Of a stretch of 64,000 nt of DNA, positions 7,287-16,463 are shown piece by piece. The notes beneath the pieces are model-generated. The model was not told the origin of the DNA. It saw only the letters and a program-made list of their open reading frames with translations, and made no database searches. This DNA is from Calditrichia bacterium. GTDB taxonomy: Bacteria > Calditrichota > Calditrichia > RBG-13-44-9 > J075. Position 1 is the stretch's first letter. Each line of letters begins with the position of its first letter. The translations under genes were made by a program, and so were the position numbers. The stretch is from NCBI GenBank assembly GCA_028284905.1, contig JANQQU010000072.1:1-64000 (forward strand), given 5' to 3'.

Positions 7287-8909
7287 CTATTTTTTATTCC
7301 GCTTATCCTGCTGCATCTCCCGTTCAAATGCAATCGCATTTTCTACCTGCTCAAGATCTTCCTTTAGCTGTTGATCGGTACGGGCGATTCCCAATCCTTT
7401 TTTAATGATTCGCCGCGCTTCCCAAAGTCTGTTTTCCCGCACTTTCTGCATTCCCCAGTAATGATATACTCTCGGTAGCGCTTCCATAATTGTGAGATTA
7501 GCGGGATCTACATCAAGGGCACGGAGCAGCCATTCTTCAACCATCGGATAGTTGCTGCCAGCCATCATATCGTCGGCAATATGACGCATGATGATGTTAA
7601 TATAGGCCTCTTTCACAATTGGGAACGCGTCAAAATCTCCCCGTAAGGTATCCATAATGACCGCGGCTTCACTTATCTTCCCACGATCCGCGAGATAATA
7701 AGCGTATTTGATGCCGAGATCGAGCATACCATCGACCAGCCGTTCATCTTCCGGATAGGCGCTGTATAAGGGGCGCAATATGGCATATGATTCTTCATAC
7801 ATCCCCCGGCGATACAATTGCTGCACCCGGGAAGAAAGCACATATTTTTCCAGTTCGCTAATTTTTCTCCGGTTTAATGAATCGATCGGGACTTGCGCTT
7901 TTAGCGAGTTAAGCATATCGATGGCACCACTATAATCCCGATGGGTATCAATCGCATCGTGGGCAACTGCGTAGGCGAGTTCCCAAAGCGGTTCGACCAA
8001 TTCCTGTGATTCCCGAAAGAATGCCAGGCTTTTTACAATTTCTCCCCAAAAATTCGACGATCTTGATGCATTACTGCCAACGACTCCCAGCAAGGTCTTC
8101 TGGTAAGAATGCCGGTATTTATTTGATCCGGGATCGAGGAAAGCCGCTTTGCGGATGGCGCAAAAGCTACTGTCAAAATCATCTTTCTGCAGAGAGAAGG
8201 CAAATATGTTGTTGTAAGTGGTTGGCACCAGTAATTCCGGGGCAATTTTACGCCGTTCCTCGATGTATTCGTTGTAAATTTGGGCAGCACCTTTGGCAGC
8301 CAATTCTGCTTCACTAATCAGTTTATATTCCAGCAAGTAGCGAATGTATTCTTCCTGATCATCATCATGATCGAAACCTTTTTTCGGGGATGTCAACTCG
8401 ATAATGTATTTTCGATCGTCCGTTTCCAGCACCGAATATACATGGGTTGGCGTTAAATAGATATCGACCGGCAAGGAAAACTTTTCCGCCGTCATATAAA
8501 AGAGCGCGGTAGCGGTTAGACAATTGTATTTCCCGCTGCGGAAGACATCAGAAAATGCCGCATCCAGCTGGTATTTTTTCAACACCTGCTTATGCAAATA
8601 TTTGAAAATATTTTTTGCTTTTTTTTGTGGGGAATGATTCGGTTTTATTTTCCCGGAAAGCTTTTCAGTCATCAGATTAAATTGACCGTAAAATACCGCC
8701 CGTTGCATTGGGTCTTCCATCCCCTCGGCAATCAGCAGCATTTCTAGCAGGCTGGCAGGGCTAACACTATCCGGCGGCCAGGATTTTAACAATTGCATTT
8801 CGGCAGGACTGCTGCAATCGTTAAATAGTCGGTCGTCCCATACCTGTCCCTGGGCGGTGAAACAGAGGATTGTTAGTAAAAATAAAATATAGAAGTAGCA
8901 TCCCTTCAT
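7287..8909 (-). CDS. Exported transglutaminase-like and TPR protein
   Basis: A signal peptide covers about residues 1-21. Residues ~95-180 resemble the transglutaminase-like (SirB1-type) fold: Cys130 in GKYNCLTAT, His156 in LTPTHVYSV, and a following YIIELTSP strand, where Glu171 stands at or near the place of the usual Asp. The rest, to residue 540, is helical repeat resembling TPR (for example YEESYAILRPLYSAYPEDERL). Such proteins can be cysteine proteases or inactive binding modules; activity is uncertain. The C-terminus is rich in Lys and Gln. It is probably periplasmic and divergent from the S41-like gene across a 338 bp spacer. Confidence 0.7.
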   Translation of the reverse strand: MKGCYFYILFLLTILCFTAQGQVWDDRLFNDCSSPAEMQLLKSWPPDSVSPASLLEMLLIAEGMEDPMQRAVFYGQFNLMTEKLSGKIKPNHSPQKKAKNIFKYLHKQVLKKYQLDAAFSDVFRSGKYNCLTATALFYMTAEKFSLPVDIYLTPTHVYSVLETDDRKYIIELTSPKKGFDHDDDQEEYIRYLLEYKLISEAELAAKGAAQIYNEYIEERRKIAPELLVPTTYNNIFAFSLQKDDFDSSFCAIRKAAFLDPGSNKYRHSYQKTLLGVVGSNASRSSNFWGEIVKSLAFFRESQELVEPLWELAYAVAHDAIDTHRDYSGAIDMLNSLKAQVPIDSLNRRKISELEKYVLSSRVQQLYRRGMYEESYAILRPLYSAYPEDERLVDGMLDLGIKYAYYLADRGKISEAAVIMDTLRGDFDAFPIVKEAYINIIMRHIADDMMAGSNYPMVEEWLLRALDVDPANLTIMEALPRVYHYWGMQKVRENRLWEARRIIKKGLGIARTDQQLKEDLEQVENAIAFEREMQQDKRNKK

Positions 8910-9247
8910 CTTCTTCCCTTATCTGAATTGAACGGATTCAGATTATTTAAACCAATTTCCTAAATGAATCAACGGTTAAACTGTCATCCAAATCAGTACT
9001 TATTAAAATACGGAAATTTCCCTTTTAGAAACAACTACCGAATCGGCTATTTTGTTCAAATAAAATGATTTCTGCTCTGTCTTGCATAAGTTCGGAATAT
9101 TACTTAAATATTTCCTCTGAGGGAGATTATATTTATTTGTTAACACAGAACTTTGGAAATTTTCCGGCGAATATTCCGGAAGAGTATTCCCTTGTATTTC
9201 GGAAGTGGCTGCAGATAACGATTCGTTGAAATTGGCTGGAATGAGGA
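8910..9247. other. Divergent promoter region, no gene
   Basis: This AT-rich 338 bp spacer lies between two divergently transcribed genes and must hold both promoters. I see no convincing gene, RNA or operator; several short TTCGGAA/ATTCCGG words recur near 9090-9220. Confidence 0.5.
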
Positions 9248-11266
9248 ATGGAGAGATCTAAGAAAAAATTAATCCAATGGCTGTTGCTAATCGCAGTAAT
9301 ATCCGCAGCGACATTCAGCGGTTTGTATTACTGGCAGTTGGAACGTAATATCCAACGATCTCCATTTAGCGCGATTCGCTGGCGATCCTCAGTGCCGGAA
9401 GTTCGTCTGAACAATCAATGGTACATCCTCAAAACGATTAATAACATTCCCGCAGAGACTCTCATTCGTTTTGCACAAAAAACCTACAGCCTGCGTTGGC
9501 AACTGATGATCGAAGATAGTTTGACGGAGGTTATCAGCAGTATTTCGGCTTATCCCGGTCGCTCAATAGATCTGCAACTCCTTGGCATTCCCGACAGGAG
9601 CATTCAATCGCTTTCTGCCGTTCCGATGACGGTTACCAACCTGGACAGCATTCGCTTTTATCGCCTCACCCAGTCCAGCATTGCCGGTACTGTAACAGAT
9701 GACTTTTCCCGGCCGCCAATAAATGCGGCACAGCCGGATTCATTTCTGCAAAACGACAGTCTGTTTTACAAAAACCTGGTACGGAGAATTGATGGCTTTC
9801 GTCCGCCCGCGAACTGGCAACCATCGGCGCTTCAAAGATCTGCCCGTGCCATTCAGGAAAGAATCAGCAATCCTCCCCAGTGGCTGAGCGCCCGGGAAGC
9901 CAGCGCAGATATCGATCAGATTGAGTGGTATTTGAGCAATAAATTTGCCTATCTGGATGTTCTGAGTCCTCCTTATCAACCTGCGTTGGACAGTATCCGG
10001 CAACATCTCTCGCGGGGAATCAGCCGGCGGGATTTCGCCTGCCAGTTGCAAAAGGTCATGGTGCTTTTTGCAGATCGCCACTCCGGGATCGATTTCCCGG
10101 AGAATCAAATTGATTTTCCAAGCCAACAATCCCCCTTTCGCCTTTTCGCCAGTGAGAAACGTATTCTCCCTTTACTGCTGGAAAACGATGAATTTTTTAA
10201 AGCAGAATATCCTTTTCTGAGCCATGTTAATAATCACCCGATGCGCAGCTGGCTGAAGACATCGGAACGATATTGCGTTTCCGTAGAAAATCTGCCGGTT
10301 TCCCCCCAACAGATGGTTTGGCTGCATCATTTCGGTTTTCTTTCCCGAGAGATGAATTCACGTTTACCGGGTGTTTTTAATATTTCTCTGGAATCTGCAG
10401 ATGCAGCGAAAAGCTTTATCGCACGCCAAACGAGTTTGCCTGAAACTAAAATCCCTACAGCTTATCAATATGGCAAACACTCGATAGAGATTCCGGACAG
10501 TCTTTCCGTTCTGGCGCCCGAATCGCTGATTAAAAACGGAGAAAAAATTACCGGATACATGGCCAATATACGCTCCCAAAAAGGACTGGTATTGGATCTC
10601 CGAGGAAATGCAGTGAAGGAGTCAAGCTGGTTTTTCCCGCTCCTCCCCTATCTCCTTCCGCCGGATGATTATGGTAAAGTACTGGAAGTGGCAACGCTGC
10701 GGCTGAATGCAGAAGAAAATCCTAAAACACCGGCAGGTTACCTCGCGAATCAGCAGTTACATCCACGCCAGGCTCCACTATGGGGAACAACAGAAGCACA
10801 ATATTTACAGTCATTTGAAGAAAATTTCAAACCAGACTTTTCTATCGACCAAAACCGCTTCAGCGATTGGCATTACTTATCTGTGGTCAAGAAAAACCAG
10901 ACAGCTAATTTGTATCACTTTTCCCGCCAGGTGGTTATTCTGACAGATGCTTACAGCCCGGTATCTGCCGAGCGCCTGTGCAGTATTCTGCAAGGAAAGG
11001 ATAATATTACGATTTTAGGCACACCATCCGGTATATCCGGGAGGCATACTAAAAAATTCCATCTCAACTATAGCGGATTAGCCATTAAACTCTCTGAAAC
11101 CGCATATTTTCGGCCGGATGGTTACAGCTATCGCTTACAGGGAATTCAGCCGGATATTCTGCATCACCCGGCCCCGGCTGACATAGTTGGCACTTCGGAT
11201 ACAATGCTGGCCAGTGCTTTGGTATTACTTTCCCGCCAGCACTTGTTGCAAATAACCCGTCGCTAG
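9248..11266 (+). CDS. Membrane-anchored S41-like peptidase
   Basis: One N-terminal membrane segment (residues ~9-27) anchors an exported 672-residue protein. The C-terminal half carries peptidase family S41 features: LVLDLRGN (447-454), the nucleophile-like SPVSAE with Ser573, and the GIQPDI closing strand (632-637). Upstream, ADRHSG (275-280) resembles the D-x-H-t region of S41 members that use His rather than the CtpA Lys; no TxGKG lysine motif is present. No PDZ domain was recognised. It probably degrades peptides or processes proteins in the periplasm. Sequence divergence is high, so activity is not certain. The start is supported by position rather than a strong ribosome site. Confidence 0.65.
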   Translation: MERSKKKLIQWLLLIAVISAATFSGLYYWQLERNIQRSPFSAIRWRSSVPEVRLNNQWYILKTINNIPAETLIRFAQKTYSLRWQLMIEDSLTEVISSISAYPGRSIDLQLLGIPDRSIQSLSAVPMTVTNLDSIRFYRLTQSSIAGTVTDDFSRPPINAAQPDSFLQNDSLFYKNLVRRIDGFRPPANWQPSALQRSARAIQERISNPPQWLSAREASADIDQIEWYLSNKFAYLDVLSPPYQPALDSIRQHLSRGISRRDFACQLQKVMVLFADRHSGIDFPENQIDFPSQQSPFRLFASEKRILPLLLENDEFFKAEYPFLSHVNNHPMRSWLKTSERYCVSVENLPVSPQQMVWLHHFGFLSREMNSRLPGVFNISLESADAAKSFIARQTSLPETKIPTAYQYGKHSIEIPDSLSVLAPESLIKNGEKITGYMANIRSQKGLVLDLRGNAVKESSWFFPLLPYLLPPDDYGKVLEVATLRLNAEENPKTPAGYLANQQLHPRQAPLWGTTEAQYLQSFEENFKPDFSIDQNRFSDWHYLSVVKKNQTANLYHFSRQVVILTDAYSPVSAERLCSILQGKDNITILGTPSGISGRHTKKFHLNYSGLAIKLSETAYFRPDGYSYRLQGIQPDILHHPAPADIVGTSDTMLASALVLLSRQHLLQITRR

Positions 11267-11308
11267 TATCACTGAAACTACTATTAACCAAAGGAAAAAC
11301 TGTTTTAA

Positions 11309-12028
11309 ATGGCGAATTTTAATACTCATCTTGCAGTTGGTGCGACAGTAAGCGGCATTGCCGCGACAGCCAGTCTGGGGGCGAATCTCGCTCAACCCGG
11401 TGAAGCACTGGTGCTTTTTTCAGTAGGAACGCTGGGTGGTGTTCTTCCCGATCTCGATTCCGACAATTCGGTATTACTACAAATTATCTTCAATATCCTA
11501 TCGGTATTTTTTGCGTTTATGGTGATGTTCAAATATGCAGCAATTTATTCTCTTGCGGAATTGGCAATCATTTGGCTGATTTGTTACCTGGCAGTGCAGT
11601 ATGGGGTATTTTCTATTTTTCGCAACTTTACCCGCCATCGCGGTATTTTTCATTCTATTCCCGCCGGCGTGTTCGTTTGGTTAATTGTAACTTTCATTTG
11701 CTACAAATTTCTTAATTTTCCGGAATTACGATCATGGATTACCGGCTTCTTTGTTTTCCTCGGTTACATCACCCATCTCGTTCTTGATGAAATCTACAGC
11801 GTTGATTTATCAAATAAAAAGATCAAGCGCTCGCTGGGTACAGCAATGAAATTGGTCGATCTTTCCAATATTCCCGGCTCAATCGCCATTTACCTTGCCA
11901 TTCTCGGAATGCTTTTATTGGCACCGGGTCCCCGGCAGTTTGTTGATACAGTATTCACCCAAAATACCTATAATACGCTGAAAAGGAATGCCGTTCCCAA
12001 AAACGGAAAATGGTTTTTTATGCCCTGA
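11309..12028 (+). CDS. YdjM-like inner-membrane metal-dependent hydrolase
   Basis: The 239-residue protein has several membrane segments and the DUF457/YdjM pattern: His7 in NFNTHLAVG, LPDLDSDNS (46-54), a RHRGIFHS motif near residue 115 and ITHLVLDE near 156. These His and Asp residues probably bind metal at the membrane surface. In Escherichia coli ydjM belongs to the LexA regulon, but no LexA-type box was sought or seen here. The biochemical role of the family is unknown. It follows the S41-like gene by 42 bp and may share its transcript. Confidence 0.8.
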   Translation: MANFNTHLAVGATVSGIAATASLGANLAQPGEALVLFSVGTLGGVLPDLDSDNSVLLQIIFNILSVFFAFMVMFKYAAIYSLAELAIIWLICYLAVQYGVFSIFRNFTRHRGIFHSIPAGVFVWLIVTFICYKFLNFPELRSWITGFFVFLGYITHLVLDEIYSVDLSNKKIKRSLGTAMKLVDLSNIPGSIAIYLAILGMLLLAPGPRQFVDTVFTQNTYNTLKRNAVPKNGKWFFMP

Positions 12029-12254
12029 TTTATCCTGATTCACCCAATCCTGTGCAAAAAACAATTGCTCCGCGATATGCGATTTTCATTTCATTTCCTA
12101 AGCCTTCATTAGCAAAAGGGAATACTTGATAAAAATGTGATTTGGGCATCACGAACTGCTAAAAAATTAGTTAAGCATATATATTCGGCTTTATTTTACA
12201 ACCAGTCATAAACAAAACTGTATTAATAGAACAAAACTAGCAGGAGAGTAAATT

Positions 12255-13334
12255 ATGAACTTGTATGGCGTATTAATGGCGGGAGGGGTTGGTAGCCGTT
12301 TTTGGCCCCGCAGCCGGGCCGCTTCCCCCAAGCAGGTATTGAATATCGTCGGGGAAAATACTATGATCCAGGATACTTACAACCGCCTCGAAGGTATGAT
12401 CAATGATGATCAATTGATGGTCGTTACCAACGACGTTCAGGCAAAGTTGATTAGCGAGCAACTGCCGCAACTTTCCGGACCGAGCTTTATTATCGAGCCT
12501 TTTGGTCGAAATACTGCGCCGGCAATTGGACTGGCGGCGATTCACGTGCTTAAACAAAATCCGGATGGCGTAATGGTGGTATTACCAGCCGATCATGTTA
12601 TTTCCAAACCGGAAGAGTTTCAGCATGTCATTCAGCTGGCGGCGACACATGCATTGGAGAATAACAGCATTGTAACGCTTGGCATTACCCCCTATGAGCC
12701 GGCCACAGGATATGGTTACATTCGTACCGGCGAACGGGTTTCCGGTTCCGAGTCGCATAATATTCATAAAGTTTTATCATTCGCCGAAAAACCCGATCTC
12801 GATACTGCCAATCAATTTCTGGCGAGCGGAGATTATTACTGGAATAGCGGTATGTTTATCTGGAAAGCGTCGACAATCCTCCAGGAAATTCGCGACAAAA
12901 TGCCGGCAATGTATGATCTCCTGATGGAAATTAGTGAAGCGATCGGCAGCGATAATTACAATGCGACATTACTGGAAGCGTATGAGAAGATCGAAAACAT
13001 CTCCATCGATTATGGCGTTATGCAGCAAGCGGAAAGCGTCTTTGTCGTCCCGGCCGATATGGGCTGGAATGATGTTGGCAGTTGGGAGACCGTTCATGAT
13101 ATCTCCGATCAGGACGACAACAGCCATGCCAGTGACTGCGAAGATTTAATCAGCGTTAAAGCGAAGGGCAGTTATGTCTACGCGCCAGAGAAAGTCGTCG
13201 CCCTGGTTGGTGTCGAAGACCTCATAGTTGTTGATACCGGTGATGCATTACTGGTTTGCCATAAATCCCATGCCCAGGATGTCAAGACAGTCGTCGATAC
13301 TTTAAAAAACAATGGACGCAAGGACTTGTTGTAG
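12255..13334 (+). CDS. manC: Mannose-1-phosphate guanylyltransferase
   Basis: It makes GDP-mannose from mannose 1-phosphate and GTP. The nucleotidyltransferase signature G-G-x-G-x-R-x-W-P-x-S-R...P-K-Q spans residues 10-27. PADHVI (near 115), GYGYIRTGE (near 153), FAEKPD (near 176) and YWNSGMFIWK (near 195) complete the family. At 359 residues it lacks the C-terminal phosphomannose isomerase domain found in bifunctional enzymes. It stands apart from the polysaccharide locus, but its product feeds gmd, the 3,5-epimerase and glycosyltransferases there. It has a GGAG ribosome site. Confidence 0.93.
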   Translation: MNLYGVLMAGGVGSRFWPRSRAASPKQVLNIVGENTMIQDTYNRLEGMINDDQLMVVTNDVQAKLISEQLPQLSGPSFIIEPFGRNTAPAIGLAAIHVLKQNPDGVMVVLPADHVISKPEEFQHVIQLAATHALENNSIVTLGITPYEPATGYGYIRTGERVSGSESHNIHKVLSFAEKPDLDTANQFLASGDYYWNSGMFIWKASTILQEIRDKMPAMYDLLMEISEAIGSDNYNATLLEAYEKIENISIDYGVMQQAESVFVVPADMGWNDVGSWETVHDISDQDDNSHASDCEDLISVKAKGSYVYAPEKVVALVGVEDLIVVDTGDALLVCHKSHAQDVKTVVDTLKNNGRKDLL

Positions 13335-13390
13335 TTCTAAACAAATTCAAGCTTACTATACCTGTAGCCTAAATTTTCTTACTCTTTTTT

Positions 13391-13457
13391 AGTGACAGTT
13401 GCAGTAGCAGTTGGCAGTGAAAACAATGCCTGCTTGCTGCTACTGCTAACTGCCACT
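13391..13457. repeat. Hairpin with GCAGTAGCAGT-type repeats, possible terminator
   Basis: The arms 13391-13410 and 13437-13457 pair over about 20 bp with one-base bulges. The sequence is made of recurring GCAGT words. It lies between the convergent manC and NamZ genes and T runs flank it on both sides, so it could also terminate both transcripts. It resembles in layout the other tandem-unit hairpins of the window. Confidence 0.6.
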
Positions 13458-13460
13458 TTT

Positions 13461-14642
13461 CTATTCATAAATCAAGAATTCAGTTCTTTCTCTCTCAAAC
13501 TGCGCTGATTCTTCCTGCCATTTATCGGAAATTTCCTTTAGTGGCGCCCCACCTTCAATCATTTTACGAACCCAATCGTTGCCAACCAGTATATCAAATG
13601 GCAATTTATCATATTCATATTCGTAAGGGGGCGATTTCCAGGCAAAGCCATCCGGATAGGTTCGGGCAGCTTCGAGAATTACTGCAATGCCGGCTTCAAA
13701 GGGGCGAAAGGTTTTCCGATCTGTGACGTGCATAAAACAGCCGCCGCAAACCTTTTTAGCATCTTTATGAAAAGTCGGCTCGAATTCCAGTGGGCGAAAA
13801 ATTACGCCGGGTAAATCGTGTGCTGTTAATTTATCGGCATACTCCCAGGCATTAATCCAGCTAGCACCAAAGAGTTCGAAAGGACGTGTCGTGCCGCGGC
13901 CTTCGGAAAGATTTGTTGCTTCCAAAAGGCACATTCCCGGGTAAACAACCGCAGTATCGGGTGTTGGTATATTGGGTGAGGGCATCGCCCAGGGAACCTC
14001 ACAATCTTCGTAGAAGAATTCCCGCTGCCAGTTTATCATTTTTACCACATCCAATTGGCAATTCGAATAATAAAATTTTTGCAAATGAAGGGCAACTTCG
14101 CCCACGGTTAATCCATGGCGGATTCCCATGGGGTATAACCCGACAAAGCTCCGGAAGCCATCATTAACAGCTGGTCCTTCAACGGAAGTACCATTAATCG
14201 GATTCGGTCGATCCAGCACAACAACCGCAATACCTAACGCCTCGCAAGCTTCCATGCAAAGTGCCAGTGTCCAGATAAAAGTATAGTACTTTGCGCCGAC
14301 GTCCTGCAAATCGACCACCAGCACATCGAGCCCTGCGAGCATTTCCGGGGTGGGCTTGCGGTGTTTACCGTAGAGCGAGTAAACCGGCACAGAGAGGCGC
14401 TTATCCTCATAGCCTTCCCATTCGATCATATTGTCCTGAGTGTGCCCCCACAGGCCATGCTGAGGGCCTATCAAGCATTTTAAATCGATGACACCTTCCG
14501 AATGGGCCTGTTGAAAACAGTCGACAGCATGGCGATAATCCGAAGCGATTGATGCCTGATTACATACCAGCCCGACCGACTTTCCCCGCAACATTTCAAA
14601 CTTTTTTGTTAATAGTATATCCAATCCAAATTGTACCGCCAT
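13461..14642 (-). CDS. namZ: NamZ-family exo-beta-N-acetylmuramidase (DUF1343)
   Basis: The 393-residue protein matches DUF1343, whose characterised member NamZ removes terminal N-acetylmuramic acid from peptidoglycan fragments. Recognisable landmarks are GLDILL at the start, GLVCNQAS (24-31), GPQHGLWG (near 59), VPVYSLYG, VLVVDLQDVGAKYYTF, VLDRPNPI and an EGRGTTRPFE segment. No signal peptide is visible, unlike some secreted members, so it may act on recycled muropeptides in the cytoplasm. The ribosome site AAAGGAG is strong. It is divergent from the SDR gene. Confidence 0.88.
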   Translation of the reverse strand: MAVQFGLDILLTKKFEMLRGKSVGLVCNQASIASDYRHAVDCFQQAHSEGVIDLKCLIGPQHGLWGHTQDNMIEWEGYEDKRLSVPVYSLYGKHRKPTPEMLAGLDVLVVDLQDVGAKYYTFIWTLALCMEACEALGIAVVVLDRPNPINGTSVEGPAVNDGFRSFVGLYPMGIRHGLTVGEVALHLQKFYYSNCQLDVVKMINWQREFFYEDCEVPWAMPSPNIPTPDTAVVYPGMCLLEATNLSEGRGTTRPFELFGASWINAWEYADKLTAHDLPGVIFRPLEFEPTFHKDAKKVCGGCFMHVTDRKTFRPFEAGIAVILEAARTYPDGFAWKSPPYEYEYDKLPFDILVGNDWVRKMIEGGAPLKEISDKWQEESAQFERERTEFLIYE

Positions 14643-14780
14643 AAACTACTCCTTTTCTCAAAATAATTTTGATCTTTTCGTCAGTCGTATATATTTATCG
14701 TGAAAAACACAGTTCTCTTTGCTGTCCATTCACGTTTGATAACGGCATCTTTTAAAAAATTAACATCGGAGTATAAACTT

Positions 14781-15551
14781 ATGAATATTACCTTTGAAAA
14801 GAAAGTAGCGATTATTACCGGTGCAACCAGCGGAATAGGTGAGGCAACCGCGGGCAAAATGCTTAAAGCCGGCGCATCGATAATAATTACCGGCCGAAAT
14901 ACAAAAAAACTAACGGCATTGGCAAACACACTGTCGCCATCCGAAAGAGTTCTGGCATTAGCCGGCGACTTAAGTGATGCGGAATTTCGCACTTCCCTGG
15001 TAAACACAGCGGTGGAAACATTTGGCCGGTTAGACGTTCTCGTCAACGCTGCAGGCATCATCGCCAGCGACAGTGCTACCGCCGGCAATATGGCATTGTA
15101 TGATCAGGTAATGGATGTTAATGTCCGCTCAATTTTTCACTTGAGCAGCTTGGCAATCCCCCACTTAGAGGAGAGTAAGGGAAATATCGTTAACGTATCC
15201 TCCGTTGCCGGCACACGCGCTTTTCCGGGCATTGTCAGCTATTGTGTCAGCAAAGCAGCCCTGGATCAACTCACTCGCTGCAGCGCCCTGGAGCTAGCCC
15301 CGAAAGGTATACGGGTAAACGCAGTAAATCCCGGCGTTGTGGAAACCAAACTACATTTAAACAGTGGCATGAGTGCAGAAGCTTATCAGCAGTTTCTGGA
15401 ACGCAGCAAAGAAACACATCCTATTGGCAGAGTGGGGCAGGCCGAGGAGATCGCTGACCTGATCATATTTCTCGCCTCTTCTGCTGCAGGCTGGATTACC
15501 GGCGCTTGTTATGCTATTGATGGAGGCCGGGCAGAAACTTGCGCCCGTTAG
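14781..15551 (+). CDS. Short-chain dehydrogenase/reductase
   Basis: A classical SDR of 256 residues. The NAD(P)-binding T-G-x-x-x-G-I-G is at 13-20, N-A-A-G at 89-92, and the catalytic Ser141, Tyr154 and Lys158 are in place. The C-terminal DLIIFLASSAAGWITGACYAIDGG pattern is usual for 3-oxoacyl reductase or sugar/alcohol dehydrogenase types; substrate unknown. The frame is open upstream to 14700, but the ATG at 14781 is preferred because it begins the first strand correctly and has a CGGAG site upstream. It is a single gene followed by a 912 bp gene-free stretch. Confidence 0.88.
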   Translation: MNITFEKKVAIITGATSGIGEATAGKMLKAGASIIITGRNTKKLTALANTLSPSERVLALAGDLSDAEFRTSLVNTAVETFGRLDVLVNAAGIIASDSATAGNMALYDQVMDVNVRSIFHLSSLAIPHLEESKGNIVNVSSVAGTRAFPGIVSYCVSKAALDQLTRCSALELAPKGIRVNAVNPGVVETKLHLNSGMSAEAYQQFLERSKETHPIGRVGQAEEIADLIIFLASSAAGWITGACYAIDGGRAETCAR

Positions 15552-15661
15552 CAAAAAGAATCGTTTATTAAAATTTTCTCAGCTTTTCAGAATTATCACA
15601 AACAGACTACGAAAACTTTCATTTATTACGATATAGTCATTAAAATATGCTTTTTGGTTAC

Positions 15662-15744
15662 TATGCTGGAAAATTCTTAAGGTCATTTTACCCGAATATT
15701 TGGGTAATATTTTTTTCACAAAAATCCCCAATTTTTCCAGCATA
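15662..15744. repeat. 12 bp inverted repeat enclosing a terminator-like hairpin
   Basis: TATGCTGGAAAA at 15662-15673 pairs perfectly with 15733-15744. Inside it a short TTACCC/GGGTAA hairpin (15688-15707) is followed by a T-rich tract, which would work as a plus-strand terminator for the SDR gene. No target duplication is visible around the outer repeat. Confidence 0.5.
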
Positions 15745-16058
15745 AGTTCCCAAATTCTAAAAACCTTTCAAATCCGTTTTTTTTCATTGTTTTAGAGTTG
15801 AATAATGTTTATTATTCGTTAACTATTGTCCGTGTTTAGTAGTTCTGACCCATTATATCTGTTACTCTCTTTTTATTATTCATTTCGATTGCACTTTACA
15901 TTCTTGTCTCAGGTTGGGTTATTTTATTATTTATCCATTAAGCGGTGTTTCGTATAGAAAACTGCTTGCTCCACCACCTTCATCTGAAGAACATCGGATT
16001 ATAACTTTATATAGAATAAACTGTTTTGCTTAGCATTGGCTGATTTGTGCTGTCCTAC

Positions 16059-16140
16059 AGAAACTTTCTAAGTATATATTTTTTATAAGTTTTAAATTTC
16101 AGAACTATTGAGAAGTTTATAAAAAATATATTTAGTTTCT
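16059..16140. repeat. AT-rich long inverted repeat
   Basis: The arms starting AGAAACT at 16059 and ending AGTTTCT at 16140 are imperfect reverse complements over about 28 bp, with a ~20 bp loop. It could be a transcribed hairpin or the remnant of a small element. Confidence 0.45.
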
Positions 16141-16463
16141 CATCAGACAAATTACTGCTTATATTCTGGGCTTGTTTAGTTTTTCACAAGTCCTGTCTTA
16201 ACGTATTATAACCGATTTAAAGCAGCGCTATCAGGATATATTCCAGTGGTTCTGAAAAGCGACGTCGCCCTCGGTTGCAGGGAACAAATCATTACCAGAC
16301 GCCGTTCACATTCTATTCAAAGCCGGTAATACATTACTCCTAGTTGAATAAAATTTTGCGCCTGTAAAAAGTGTTGGTGGGAACCACACACTAAAGCACT
16401 ACATAGACATATACCATTACAATCAGATAGAATATCTGTAAACAGTAAAATCAGGAGATCGAA

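Larger units (their letters stand above)
15552..16463. other. 912 bp gene-free, AT-rich region with inverted repeats
   Basis: No credible coding frame or tRNA was found. It contains a terminator-like hairpin at 15688-15716 nested in a 12 bp inverted pair (15662-15673 and 15733-15744), and a long AT-rich imperfect inverted repeat around 16059-16140. A locally GC-richer patch lies near 16250-16310. The end must contain the promoter of the following TPR gene. Confidence 0.55.
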
